NCBI GenBank assembly: GCA_964570285.1
Contig: CAZMXP010000056.1
Coordinates: 1-32,133, forward strand
DNA: 32,133 nt
Source: CAZMXP01 sp964570285
GTDB lineage: Bacteria > Planctomycetota > PLA2
Reading direction: 5' to 3'
Part shown: positions 7,475-16,281 of the stretch, piece after piece
How the letters are laid out: each line of letters opens with the position of its first letter
How positions within the stretch are numbered: the stretch's first letter is position 1
The notes under the pieces: model-generated
Database searches by the model: none
The model's input: the letters and a program-made list of their open reading frames with translations, nothing else
Told to the model about the DNA's origin: nothing
Made by a program: the position numbers and the translations under genes

Positions 7475-8203
7475 CTACCGGCGGCCGACGTACATCGTGT
7501 AGGGGAGGAGGACGGGGATGTGGGAGGCCAATCCGAGGGAAAGCGCGGTGACGGCCCAGGAATAGATGCTGAGCAGGCGATGCACTTCGAGGGGGTCCCG
7601 GGGGCCGGGAAACGTCAGGGTTTCGCTCCACCACCACGCGATCTCGACCGCGGTCGCAAGCAGCGCGCACAGAAGCGCCGCTCCGAGCCACACGGCAAGC
7701 TCTCGCGTGGGGGAGGAGCGCCAGACGGGGCCGAGAGCGAGGAACGCGGCCACGGCGGCGGCTGCCGCCGCGGACACGCGCCCGGGCGGCGATCGGAGGG
7801 TCAGTTCGGGAAAGAGCAGCAGGGAGGTCATCGCGAGAGCCGGGAGAGAGGCGGCCACCCAAAGTCGCCATCGCCGCCTGTCGCGCCCAAACATCACCGC
7901 GAGCCACGTCGCCGTGAGCAGGCCGCAGTGGCTCAGGGAGACAAGGTTCGCCGCCCGCGCGTCGCGCAGGGCCGAGCCGACCTCCTCATCGAAGAGCCAC
8001 GCGCACCCGGGCACCCAGAGGTAGGGGTTTTTCGCGAGCGGTCGGATGAAGGCGATCGCCGCTGCGCCCGCGCCGATCGCCAGCGCCCACAGGAGCAGCC
8101 CCCGGCCGGTGCGGAGCGGATGTCGCGGAGGCCAGCCGGGAAGACGCACGTCGCCTGCGACCACGGGCCGGATGATAGCTGCTTGGAGGTGACGGGAACC
8201 CAC
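7475..8203 (-). CDS. Six-helix membrane protein of unknown function
   Basis: A protein of up to 242 residues with about six hydrophobic segments: GLLLWALAIGAGAAAIAFI, a stretch around LLTATWLAVMF, WVAASLPALAMTSLLLF, AAAAAVAAFLALGPVW, LAVWLGAALLCALLATAVEI and a C-terminal one ending HIPVLLPYTMYVGRR. The first loop contains KNPYLWVPGCAWLFDEEVG. I do not recognise the family. Five of the helices follow one another closely, and no catalytic motif stands out. The start is uncertain: a GTG at 8203 is the longest, and later GTG codons would still keep all helices. Its last codons are duplicated as a remnant at 6466-6558, and a more distant version appears at 9068. This suggests a multi-copy gene family in this genome. 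HepT lies 111 bases upstream on the same strand. Confidence 0.65.
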   Translation of the reverse strand: MGSRHLQAAIIRPVVAGDVRLPGWPPRHPLRTGRGLLLWALAIGAGAAAIAFIRPLAKNPYLWVPGCAWLFDEEVGSALRDARAANLVSLSHCGLLTATWLAVMFGRDRRRWRLWVAASLPALAMTSLLLFPELTLRSPPGRVSAAAAAAVAAFLALGPVWRSSPTRELAVWLGAALLCALLATAVEIAWWWSETLTFPGPRDPLEVHRLLSIYSWAVTALSLGLASHIPVLLPYTMYVGRR

Positions 8204-8265
8204 CGTCGGGAGACGACCATGACGTTCCTGCGGCGATCCGACCGAGCGCCGGGGCAGTCGGCGGT

Positions 8266-8293
8266 GGCAACCCGGGCCGGAAGCTGGGTTGCC
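8266..8293 (-). terminator. Perfect 8-bp hairpin downstream of hepT
   Basis: GGCAACCC (8266-8273) and GGGTTGCC (8286-8293) form a perfect stem with a 12-base GC-rich loop. It lies 20 bases past the hepT stop on the minus strand and before the membrane protein gene. No U-tract follows, so if it terminates transcription it is not a classic intrinsic terminator. Confidence 0.35.
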
Positions 8294-8313
8294 GATGAAG
8301 CGGGCGGCGCCCG

Positions 8314-8661
8314 TCAGCCGCCTGGATGATCCTCGAGCAGGCGTCGAACCTCGTTGGCCAGCGAGGGGACCTTCGAGACAACCACGTCCCAGACGATCTC
8401 GTAGTCAACGCCGAAGTATCCGTGGATGAGCCGGTCTCTCATTCTCGCCATCCCGCGCCAGTCGAACCAGGGATGAGCGGCACGCCACTCGTCTGGAAAT
8501 CGCTTCGCAGCCTCGCCGATGACTTCCAGGCTGCGGACGAAGGCCCTGCGAAGTGTTTCGTTGCGAAGAAACTCCGCCTTGTCGATGCCCCGGCACTGCT
8601 CGATCAGGTACTCGGATTCGAGGAGGATATGCCGCAGGTACTCACGCGGCTCGAATGACAT
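8314..8661 (-). CDS. hepT: HepT-like HEPN ribonuclease toxin (DUF86)
   Basis: The 115-residue all-helical protein carries the RX4HXY signature of HEPN RNase toxins at Arg75, His80 and Tyr82 (RDRLIHGY). It also has the family's EVIGEAAKRFP helix and a C-terminal WDVVVSKVPSLANEV segment. HepT toxins cleave RNA as dimers. In characterised HepT/MntA pairs the partner nucleotidyltransferase silences the toxin by AMPylating the tyrosine of this motif, and that tyrosine is present here. The ATG at 8661 lies inside the end of the mntA frame (20-nt overlap), so the two are translated together. No following gene appears dependent on it; a hairpin lies 20 bases past the stop. Confidence 0.92.
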   Translation of the reverse strand: MSFEPREYLRHILLESEYLIEQCRGIDKAEFLRNETLRRAFVRSLEVIGEAAKRFPDEWRAAHPWFDWRGMARMRDRLIHGYFGVDYEIVWDVVVSKVPSLANEVRRLLEDHPGG

Positions 8662-8956
8662 CCTCGGCCTCGTCCAGGATGTGGGGTCCGAGATACGGGC
8701 TGAGCGACCCTACCGTAACGAGTTCGACGCGACGCCCGAGTCCCGCCTCCAGCAGGTCTCCAAGGGCGATCAGGTTATCGAAGGTGTTCCGCGCCGAATG
8801 AAACTCGACGAGGAGATCGACATCGCTTTCGGAGGTGGCAGCCGCGCGCACGAAGGAACCGAAGAGCGCAAGGCGTCTCACGCCGAGGCCCCGGATGCGG
8901 TGCTCCAAGCTCTGCAAACGCGAGAGGACCTGCTCCTTCGTCTGCACAGGCTGCAT
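8642..8956 (-). CDS. mntA: MNT-type nucleotidyltransferase antitoxin (MntA)
   Basis: This is a minimal nucleotidyltransferase of 104 residues. The diagnostic GSX10DXD motif is intact: GS at 33-34 in LFGSFVR, and Asp45 and Asp47 in SDVDLLVEF. Proteins of this class use ATP to add AMP to HepT, which inactivates the toxin. Two ATGs are possible, 8974 and 8956. I prefer 8956 because a good -10 box (TATATT, 8965-8970 on this strand's complement) lies between them, making a short or leaderless transcript likely. No -35 match is visible. The gene precedes and overlaps hepT by 20 nt, the usual order for the pair. Confidence 0.9.
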   Translation of the reverse strand: MQPVQTKEQVLSRLQSLEHRIRGLGVRRLALFGSFVRAAATSESDVDLLVEFHSARNTFDNLIALGDLLEAGLGRRVELVTVGSLSPYLGPHILDEAEDVIRAA

Positions 8957-9067
8957 GGCGAAGCAATATACCATCCGGGCGCGGCCGGGGCCGGAAGGCC
9001 TCCCTGCCCGCCCTTGGTGGTGCCCCTGTCCTGCTAACCGAACGGACTGCTTGGAGGCGCCGGGTAT

Positions 9068-9225
9068 CTACCCGCGGGAGATGAGCATCGAGTAGGGAAG
9101 GAGCGGGATCCCACCGGGCAAGTGACACACCTCCGACTCGACGGAAGGGCGCGCAGCAACCGAAGCGCATGCCGCGAGGATCCCGAAGAATACCGACCCA
9201 ACCTTCCTGCGTCGATCCGACCGAG
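9068..9225 (-). pseudogene. Probable deletion remnant of a second homologue of the 7475-8203 gene
   Basis: On the minus strand the frame ends GGIPLLPYSMLISRG and stops at 9068-9070. This parallels SHIPVLLPYTMYVGRR of the membrane protein, and the DNA around the stop is also similar. About 130 bases upstream, 9201-9225 matches 8222-8246, just upstream of the intact gene, at 23 of 25 bases by hand count. The two ends are therefore kept while some 600 bases between them are missing or replaced. The similarity is weaker than for the copy at 6466. The other bases of the 8957-9237 gap show nothing recognisable. Confidence 0.4.
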
Positions 9226-9237
9226 GCAGTGCCTGCG

Positions 9238-12200
9238 CTACCTCGCCCTCAGCGCGATGACGGCGCCGAGCAGACAGAGGATGGCGAGAAGGCTCTCGAG
9301 GATGTGGCCTTCGGACTTGCTGGCATCTACGGCAAGGCCGCCCTCGGCGCCGAGGCGCGCGAAGTGGAAGACCTCCGACGACGACTCCGGCAGCGGGATG
9401 CGGATGCTGATCCGCCCCTTCGCGGTGCTCGGGCCTGCGGCCTGGCCGTGAGCCGCTTCGCCGAGGAAAGCATCCCCGTACCCCCTGGTCGTGCCGATGC
9501 TCGTGGGTTCTGGCGTCGCCCCTTGGGTCCGAGTCGCGAGGCCGCCCACGTCCACGCGCGAGTCGTCCCCGTCCGCGAGGAACCCGTTCATCGGGTCGTT
9601 GGAGGCGAAGTCCATGCTCGCGGTCTGATCCAGCCGCCTGGTGTTCTTGAACCGGGAGCTCGCGTCGCTCTGGCCCGGGCGCGCGCCCGCGCCCCCCCCG
9701 CCCCCCCCGACTCCGGTAGCGGACTCCTCGGCCTGACCGCCGAAGAGCGGCACCTCCGAGTCCTCGTCGATCGTCTGGCCGACATCCGCCTGCTGTTTCA
9801 GTTTCTGGTCGAACTCCTGCAAGTCGCGGTTGTCGGAGGCCTTGTTCTTGTCGAGGTAGGCGTCGTTGACGCCCCACTCCTGGACGTTGCGGCGGGACTG
9901 TTCCGGCCCCGTCACCACTCGCACCTTCGCGCCGAGCTGCAACTCCTGCTGCGACGCCTCGCGGAGCAGCGCGAGCGCCTTGTTCTGCGATTCGATCTGG
10001 CGGCGCTGGTCGCTGTCGGCGGCGACCGTCTGCACCTTCTCGGCGGCCCGCAGCGCGTCCTCCTCGAGCTGGATCGCGTTGCTGAGCGCGCGCTGCGCCT
10101 GGAGCGCGCTGCCGCGCTCGACGACGGCGTAGTTCTCCTTGGCCTCCTGGTAGATGTCGGTCGCCTCGCCCGCGGCGAGGTAGGCCTCGTCCACCTTCTC
10201 CATCTTCGTGTCGAAGTCGTAGGCGTAGCCCTTCGGCACGTGCAGCGTCAGCGTCGTCCGGCGCACGTCGATGTTCTCGATGCGCGGAAGGTCGAGCGGG
10301 AACTCCCCGTCGCCGACGCGGCCGAGGCGCACCGCGTAGACGAGATCGACCTCGAAGCTCGGCGAGCCGACCGCGAGCTTGCGCAGCGGCACGAGCACCG
10401 CCCCCTGCTCACCCAGCGGGCGCACGCCCTCGCCCGCGACGAAGACGCTGTAGAGGGTCGCCTTCGCCGGGAGGCGGAGCCTGAGGAACTGCTCGGACCG
10501 GTTGAAGACGCGGTAGGCGACGTGGACGCGGGTCCATCCGGAGAGGTCCACGACGGCGGTGGCCGCGGCGCGGTAGATCACCGCGGCGGCGACCTCCTCG
10601 AAGGAGTGGCGCTGCACCTTCACGTCGAGCGCGTAGGCGCCGCCGCTGCCGACGAAGACCCGCGCGACGCTCTGCCGGGTCGTCTCCGGCGGCGCGAGCG
10701 GCAGGTCGGCGAAGTCGCCGTTCTCGAGGTTCTGCGCCGACGCGACGCGCACCTCGCCGTCGGCGACCTTCTCGACCGCGACATAGCGGCGCACGCGCGA
10801 CGCCCCCTCGGGCTCGATGCCGCGCAGCGGCGCCTCGTAGGACTGGAAGTAGGTCACCGCGACCGCGACGCTGCCCCGGGTGGGGGTGCGCAGCGCGAGC
10901 GTGAAGCGCCGCCCGCCCTCGACGGCCGCCGACCGCTCCTCGCGCAGGTCGGGCATGCTGATCAGCGCCTCGGACTCCCCCGCGACGGGCACGACGAAGG
11001 AGACCTCGTCCACGAGGCCGCGCTCGACGTGGAAGTTCACGAGCGCCTCGACGCGGAGCCGGTCGGCCAGCGGCACGATGCGCGAGACCGTCAGCGCCTC
11101 GACCTCGCGCCGCTCCTCGCGCGTCTTCAGCACGAGCCGCCACGGCACCGCGACATACCGGTAGGAGCGGCGCAGCCGCCCCCAGCGCACGTCGCCCGCG
11201 TTGGCGACATCCTCGGGCAGGAGCCCGCTGGCCTCGACCTCGTCGAGTTCGAGGCCGTCGGCGACGGCGACGCGGATGCGCCCCGACTCGCGCACGGCGC
11301 CCGGCAGCAGCATCGCGGGCGCCTCGAAGGGCGCGGCGCTCGCGCCGCGGCGGCGCAGCACGACGCGGTAGTTCTCGGCCCCCTTCTGCGGCGCGAGGCG
11401 CTCCATGTGCAGCGTCGCCTCCTTGACCCACCAGTCGCGCAGGTTGCCCTCGGCGGAGAGCACCTCGTAGCCCGCGGGCACGCGCAGCGGCACCGTGTAG
11501 GGTCCCGGCCCGCGCTCCACCTCGACGCGCACCGTGAACTCCGCGGTCGCGCTCTCGCGTTCGACGAGCAGGTCGAGGGACGCCTCGGCGCGCAGCCGCG
11601 TCTCCTCGAGGAAGATCCGGTAGCGCAGCCTGTAGGGGCGCACCGCGAACCGGTGCACGCTGTGGATCGCGCCCCTGTCCGAGGCGGCCTCGAGCTTCTG
11701 CGGCGCCTGCTCGGTGCGTCCGCGCAGGAGCCCCTGCGTCTCCAGCAGCTCGATCTTGAGGTCGGGCAGCGTCTCGATCGCGATCACGCCCGCGTCGCGC
11801 ACGACGTCGAGCGGCTCGACCAGCGGGAACTCCTCGTCGCGCTCGCGGGCGGCGGGCCGCTCGGCGCGGATCTCGACGGTGACCGACGCCGTCGCGGGCT
11901 TGCCGAGCGCCACCACGAGCACGCCGTCGGCGCCCACCTCCCAGCCGGCCAGGTCGGCGCAGGCGACCGCGCGCACGATCAGGTCCTTGCCGAGACGCAC
12001 GCGCAGCCGGTCCACCTGCCCGCCCGCGACGCCGTAGCGCACGCGCGCGGCGAGCCCGGTGAATCCGTCGCGCACCGCGATGACCGCCTCGGTGTCCGCG
12101 CGCAGTTCCGCCTCGGCGTTCGCGAACGACTCCGTCTTCGGCGTCCACGTCGCGGCCAGCGTCGCGACCGGCCCCAGCTGGTAGAAGCCGCGCGCGCCCG

Positions 12201-15200
12201 AGCCGAGCGCCGCGACGTTCACCTCGTGGCCGGGGCGGTCGTGCGTCAGCGCGAGCGTCGCCCCCGCCGCCGGCACCACCGGCACCGCGAACGAGCGCAC
12301 GTCGCCCCTGGCCTCGAGCCGCGGGCGCAGCGTCAGCTCGAGCGCGAAGCGCCCCTTGCCCTTCAGCACGAGCAGGTAGCCCTCCTTCTCGACCGTCAGC
12401 GTCGCGGCCTTGCCGTCGAGCGTCGCGCCGGTGACGGCGACGCCGTCGAGGCGCAGCGGGATCCGCTCCGCCTCGGGCGTCTCCTTGACGATCGCGTAGC
12501 GCGCGCGCAGCACCACCTCCTCGCCCTTCAGTTCCGCCGCGTACTCCGCCGCCGCGAGCGCGGTCATGCGCCCGACGAGTTCCGGGTAGGCGCGCTCCCG
12601 CAGCCGGTGGTACTCCGCGGCGGGCAGGAAGACGCGCTCGACCTTGCCGGGCTCGCCGCCGCTGTAGGGCACGAAGACCTCCTCCTGCGCCCCCGCACCC
12701 CCCGCCATCAGCAGCAGGGCCGCGGCCGCGGCCGCCTTCCGGCGGTCCCGGATCCAGCGGAAGAGCCGCCGGGACTCGACGAGCAGGCAGAGGCCCACCG
12801 AGACCGCCGCCCCGACGGCGAAGTCCGCCGGCAGGAACGACGCCCCCGCGAAATGAAAACATGCAACAATCAAGACGGTTGCAATCAGCGTGCGCAGCAG
12901 CGAGACGCGCGCGCCGACCACCAGGAAGAGGCCGATCGCGGCCCCGAGCACGTACCCGAGGTAGCGCCGCACCGCGAAGACGTCCGACCGCGCGTACGAG
13001 ATCGTGACGGCCCCGCTCGGCGACAGGCTCTTCAGCACGTGCACGTTGTCGGGCTTCAGGAACTGCACGTCGAGGCTCAGCAGCGCCCGCTCGGGCCGCT
13101 TGCGCGGCGGCGCCACCGGCGCGCCGGGCTTGGGCGTCGGCGCCTTGCCCGCGCCTCCCTTGGCGACCTCGAAGGCGGTGTTCGCCACGGGCGGCGACTT
13201 CGCGGGAGCGGGTTCTGAGGGGGGCGCGGGGGGAGCCCCGGGGTCCGACGGCTCGCGCTCGCCGGGGGGCACGCCGCCCTGCGGCCCGCGGAACTCCTTC
13301 TTGCCCTCGTCGGGGGCGTCCACCGCGTCCATGACTTCCTCCTCCAGTGCCGGCTCCTCGAGGCTCTCCCGGGCGGCGTCCTTCTCGGACTCGGGTCGCT
13401 TGTCGTCCGCCGGATAGGGAAGCCGGGCCATGCGCCGGACGCTCGCGCGGTCCTCCTCTCCGATCTCGTCGAGGGTCGACTCGTCCTGCATGGCCTCCCC
13501 CGCCCGCCCCGCGGACCGCAGCGTCTTGCGGGCCCTCTCGCGGTCCGCGCGAGCCTCCCCGCGCGGCGCCTCGAGGGCGGGCGCGGGGGCCGCACCCGCC
13601 GCGGCCCGCTCGAGCGGCAGCAGTTCGCTGACGAGCCCGCCGAGGGTCTCCGCGACGCTGGCGCGGTCGCTGTCGGTCGTCGGCACCATGTCGCCGTCGT
13701 GGCCGGTCAGCGAGTAGCCGCGCGGGAGGTGCAGCGTGTAGCTCGTGGAGAGCACGTCGATGTCGAGCACCGGACGCGCGATCGTCACGTCGCCCTTGTC
13801 GTCGAGCGGCTCGACCTCGCTCTCGTAGATCAGCGCGACGACGAAGGGCGCCTCGCGGTCCTTGCTGCGCGGCAGCGAGACCTTGAGCCGCCCCTTCTCG
13901 ACGAGCGGCTTGCTCGGGTTGCCGTCGACGACCACCGCGAGCAGCGACGAGCCCTCGGGCAGGCCGAAGAGCAGGAAGGCCTGGTCGTTGTTGCGGATCC
14001 GGTACTCGGCGCGGCAGCGCAGCCTGCCGTCGTGGCTCAGCACGCCGTAGATCTCCGCCGAGAGCGCGACCGCCTGCACGACCTCGTGCGGATCGTGGCG
14101 CTTCGAGCGGATCGTCACCGCGTAGGGGTGGCGCGCGTACGCGAAGACGTCCAGCGGGGGGGTCGCGGGGGGGAAGGGCAACTCGTCCACGTCGGCGGAG
14201 CGGAGCCCGGAGGCGTCGACCCGGATCGCCGTCGTCGCGCCCGCCTCGACGACGAGGAAGCCGCGCTCCTGCGCGTCGGGGACGGTGATCTCGGGCACGA
14301 CCCCCTCCCACGTGTCGGCGTCGAAGTTCTTCTCGAAGGCGACGTCGAGGCGGTAGCGGCCGCGGATGCGCTTCTGGAGCACGATCGTCCAGACCTCGGG
14401 GTCGGCCCCGTCGGCCGGCGCGCGCCGCTCCTTGATCATCGCGCCGTCGAAGTGCACCTGCTTGCCGGTGCCCTTCGGCAGCGCGACCCTGAGTTCGCGC
14501 ACTCCCGTGCGCTGGATGTCGAGCAGGATCGCCGCGCGCAGGTCCATGCGCCGCTCGCTCGGCGTGACCTGCTGCACGACGGTCGCGCTGATCTGCGGCA
14601 GGTGGCGCTCGAGGCGGAAGCGCGCGGCGTGGTTCGGCTGGTCGAAGCGCCACGTGTAGAGGATCTTCTCGTTCTCGGGGAAGCCCGCGCGCAGGATCTC
14701 GGGGATGCCGACGGGGCTCAGCCCGGTGCTGCTCTCGACGCCGACGCGGAAGGCGGGATCGCTCGCGACGACGAGATGGCCGCTCTCCTCGTCGAGGCCC
14801 GCGCGCAGCCCGGCGAAGTCGAGCGTCGCGGTGCCGGTGCCGGGCACCCAGTCCACCTCGTCGGTCTCGAGCAGCAGGTCGATCGCGTGGCCGCCCACGG
14901 CGAGCCCCTGCGGGAAGACGAGGACGACCCTGCCGTCCTCCTCGTAGCGGTGCTCGACCTCGGCCCCGTCGAGCTGGAACTGCCGCAGGATCCACCCCTT
15001 CGGCAGCGAGGGCTCGAGCCGGAAGAGCGGCGACCCCTCGATCGAGTAGAAGAAGCGCGCGCGCAGGCTCTTGCCGCCCTCGTGCAGGTAGAGCAGCGCC
15101 TGCGTCGTCGCCCGCGTCTTGCTCGCGACCTTCTCGACGGTCGCGCGCACGCGGCTGCTCTCCGACCAGACCTCGTAGAGCGCGATGTGGTCCTTCGGCA

Positions 15201-16281
15201 GCCGGTCGAGGCGGCGGGCGCCCTCGGCCGCGAGCGCGGTGACGCGCACCTCGGGCCTCGCGAGGATGCCGACGGTCCCGCGGAAGCGCACCGCCCCCTC
15301 GACGCGCGCGATCGGGATGGCGACCTCGCCGTCCTTGTCGCGCGGCATCTCGGACTCGATCGTCAGGTCGGCGCGGCCCTGCAGCGGCTCCACGAAGACG
15401 ATCTCGAGCCGGTCGACGCTGCCCGCGCCCCCGGGCCCCCTCACGATCCGCCAGGTCTTGAGCCCCTTGCCGTTGACGGCGTGCAGGATCTGCCCCGGCT
15501 CGAGAAGGAGGTTCACCTGCCGCATCGGCGAACGCAGCACCTCGACCGCGAGGCTGGTCGCCACCAGCGTGCGCGCGTCGCCGAGCGACGCGGAGGTCTG
15601 GAAGGCCGCGCTCAGGAGCGGGTCGAGCGCCCGCGCGGGCGCGAGCGGCCGCATCCAGAGGTGCAGGAGCCCCGAGCCGTCGGGATAGGCGACGACCGAG
15701 CCGCCCTCCGGCGGCGCGCGGAAGGCGCGCACGATCGGGCCGACCTCGCCCTCGGTGTCGCCCGGCAGCGCGATCGTCACCGAGTGCGCCGCCGCGGGCG
15801 GCAGCCGGAACGACGCCTTCTGGATCTCGCCGCCCGCCGAAAGCTGCGCCGACAGCGAGGCGGTCACCATGAAGGTGCCCGCGCCGGGGAAGCGGAGCCC
15901 GTCGCCGACGAGTTCGCCCCCCTCGACGGCGATGCGTTCGAGCGCGACGTTCTCGAGACGGAAGGGGATCTCCACCGGCCGGTCGCCGTTGACGACGGCG
16001 ACGTAGGAGGTCTCGATCCGCAGCACGCCGCCGTCGATCTTCGCCGTGGCGGCGCCGCGCACGAGCCGTCCCGCGAGCGGCGGCTGCGCGTCGTCGGAGG
16101 TCGCATGCGCCTTGGCGAGTTCGAGCAGCTTCCCGTATTCCTCGGCGGAGATCAGGAAGCCCGCGCCCCGCTCGGGGAAGAGCGTCAGCAGGTCCTCCGC
16201 GGGCGCGTGCACGTAGACCTTCGGCTCGCCCGCGGGGGCGAGCGCGACCAGGGCGAGAAGGAGGAGAATCGCGCGGCTCAT
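9238..16281 (-). CDS. Giant exported protein made of two fused paralogous units joined by a transmembrane block
   Basis: A 2347-residue protein of unknown function. It begins with a signal peptide (MSRAILLLLALVALAPAG). Unit A (to ~880) is β-rich and contains EVLRSP, GLKTW and NNDQAFLLFGLPEG (~765). A charged, Pro-rich linker follows (~887-1067), with FRGPQGGVPPGEREPSD. About four hydrophobic helices (~1107-1175) come next. RRKAAAAAALLLMAGGAGAQ (~1178-1197) then looks like a second signal peptide with an AxA cleavage site. Unit B follows directly with EEVFVPY...FLPAAEYHRL and the parallel motif NRSEQFLRLRLP. It includes a Gln/Glu-rich likely coiled coil (~2037-2160), a Gly run and a C-terminal helix (LLAILCLLGAVIAL). 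No usable start codon precedes unit B, so this is one reading frame. The ATG at 16281 overlaps the stop of the upstream paralogue (ATGA). It resembles large uncharacterised planctomycete proteins. Confidence 0.8.
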   Translation of the reverse strand: MSRAILLLLALVALAPAGEPKVYVHAPAEDLLTLFPERGAGFLISAEEYGKLLELAKAHATSDDAQPPLAGRLVRGAATAKIDGGVLRIETSYVAVVNGDRPVEIPFRLENVALERIAVEGGELVGDGLRFPGAGTFMVTASLSAQLSAGGEIQKASFRLPPAAAHSVTIALPGDTEGEVGPIVRAFRAPPEGGSVVAYPDGSGLLHLWMRPLAPARALDPLLSAAFQTSASLGDARTLVATSLAVEVLRSPMRQVNLLLEPGQILHAVNGKGLKTWRIVRGPGGAGSVDRLEIVFVEPLQGRADLTIESEMPRDKDGEVAIPIARVEGAVRFRGTVGILARPEVRVTALAAEGARRLDRLPKDHIALYEVWSESSRVRATVEKVASKTRATTQALLYLHEGGKSLRARFFYSIEGSPLFRLEPSLPKGWILRQFQLDGAEVEHRYEEDGRVVLVFPQGLAVGGHAIDLLLETDEVDWVPGTGTATLDFAGLRAGLDEESGHLVVASDPAFRVGVESSTGLSPVGIPEILRAGFPENEKILYTWRFDQPNHAARFRLERHLPQISATVVQQVTPSERRMDLRAAILLDIQRTGVRELRVALPKGTGKQVHFDGAMIKERRAPADGADPEVWTIVLQKRIRGRYRLDVAFEKNFDADTWEGVVPEITVPDAQERGFLVVEAGATTAIRVDASGLRSADVDELPFPPATPPLDVFAYARHPYAVTIRSKRHDPHEVVQAVALSAEIYGVLSHDGRLRCRAEYRIRNNDQAFLLFGLPEGSSLLAVVVDGNPSKPLVEKGRLKVSLPRSKDREAPFVVALIYESEVEPLDDKGDVTIARPVLDIDVLSTSYTLHLPRGYSLTGHDGDMVPTTDSDRASVAETLGGLVSELLPLERAAAGAAPAPALEAPRGEARADRERARKTLRSAGRAGEAMQDESTLDEIGEEDRASVRRMARLPYPADDKRPESEKDAARESLEEPALEEEVMDAVDAPDEGKKEFRGPQGGVPPGEREPSDPGAPPAPPSEPAPAKSPPVANTAFEVAKGGAGKAPTPKPGAPVAPPRKRPERALLSLDVQFLKPDNVHVLKSLSPSGAVTISYARSDVFAVRRYLGYVLGAAIGLFLVVGARVSLLRTLIATVLIVACFHFAGASFLPADFAVGAAVSVGLCLLVESRRLFRWIRDRRKAAAAAALLLMAGGAGAQEEVFVPYSGGEPGKVERVFLPAAEYHRLRERAYPELVGRMTALAAAEYAAELKGEEVVLRARYAIVKETPEAERIPLRLDGVAVTGATLDGKAATLTVEKEGYLLVLKGKGRFALELTLRPRLEARGDVRSFAVPVVPAAGATLALTHDRPGHEVNVAALGSGARGFYQLGPVATLAATWTPKTESFANAEAELRADTEAVIAVRDGFTGLAARVRYGVAGGQVDRLRVRLGKDLIVRAVACADLAGWEVGADGVLVVALGKPATASVTVEIRAERPAARERDEEFPLVEPLDVVRDAGVIAIETLPDLKIELLETQGLLRGRTEQAPQKLEAASDRGAIHSVHRFAVRPYRLRYRIFLEETRLRAEASLDLLVERESATAEFTVRVEVERGPGPYTVPLRVPAGYEVLSAEGNLRDWWVKEATLHMERLAPQKGAENYRVVLRRRGASAAPFEAPAMLLPGAVRESGRIRVAVADGLELDEVEASGLLPEDVANAGDVRWGRLRRSYRYVAVPWRLVLKTREERREVEALTVSRIVPLADRLRVEALVNFHVERGLVDEVSFVVPVAGESEALISMPDLREERSAAVEGGRRFTLALRTPTRGSVAVAVTYFQSYEAPLRGIEPEGASRVRRYVAVEKVADGEVRVASAQNLENGDFADLPLAPPETTRQSVARVFVGSGGAYALDVKVQRHSFEEVAAAVIYRAAATAVVDLSGWTRVHVAYRVFNRSEQFLRLRLPAKATLYSVFVAGEGVRPLGEQGAVLVPLRKLAVGSPSFEVDLVYAVRLGRVGDGEFPLDLPRIENIDVRRTTLTLHVPKGYAYDFDTKMEKVDEAYLAAGEATDIYQEAKENYAVVERGSALQAQRALSNAIQLEEDALRAAEKVQTVAADSDQRRQIESQNKALALLREASQQELQLGAKVRVVTGPEQSRRNVQEWGVNDAYLDKNKASDNRDLQEFDQKLKQQADVGQTIDEDSEVPLFGGQAEESATGVGGGGGGAGARPGQSDASSRFKNTRRLDQTASMDFASNDPMNGFLADGDDSRVDVGGLATRTQGATPEPTSIGTTRGYGDAFLGEAAHGQAAGPSTAKGRISIRIPLPESSSEVFHFARLGAEGGLAVDASKSEGHILESLLAILCLLGAVIALRAR

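Noticed and set aside
12690..12760. A separate gene start for unit B of the giant protein
   Set aside because: No ATG precedes the signal-like segment, only an internal Met within it and distant GTG codons inside membrane helices, and the frame is continuous with unit A. Kept as a fusion.
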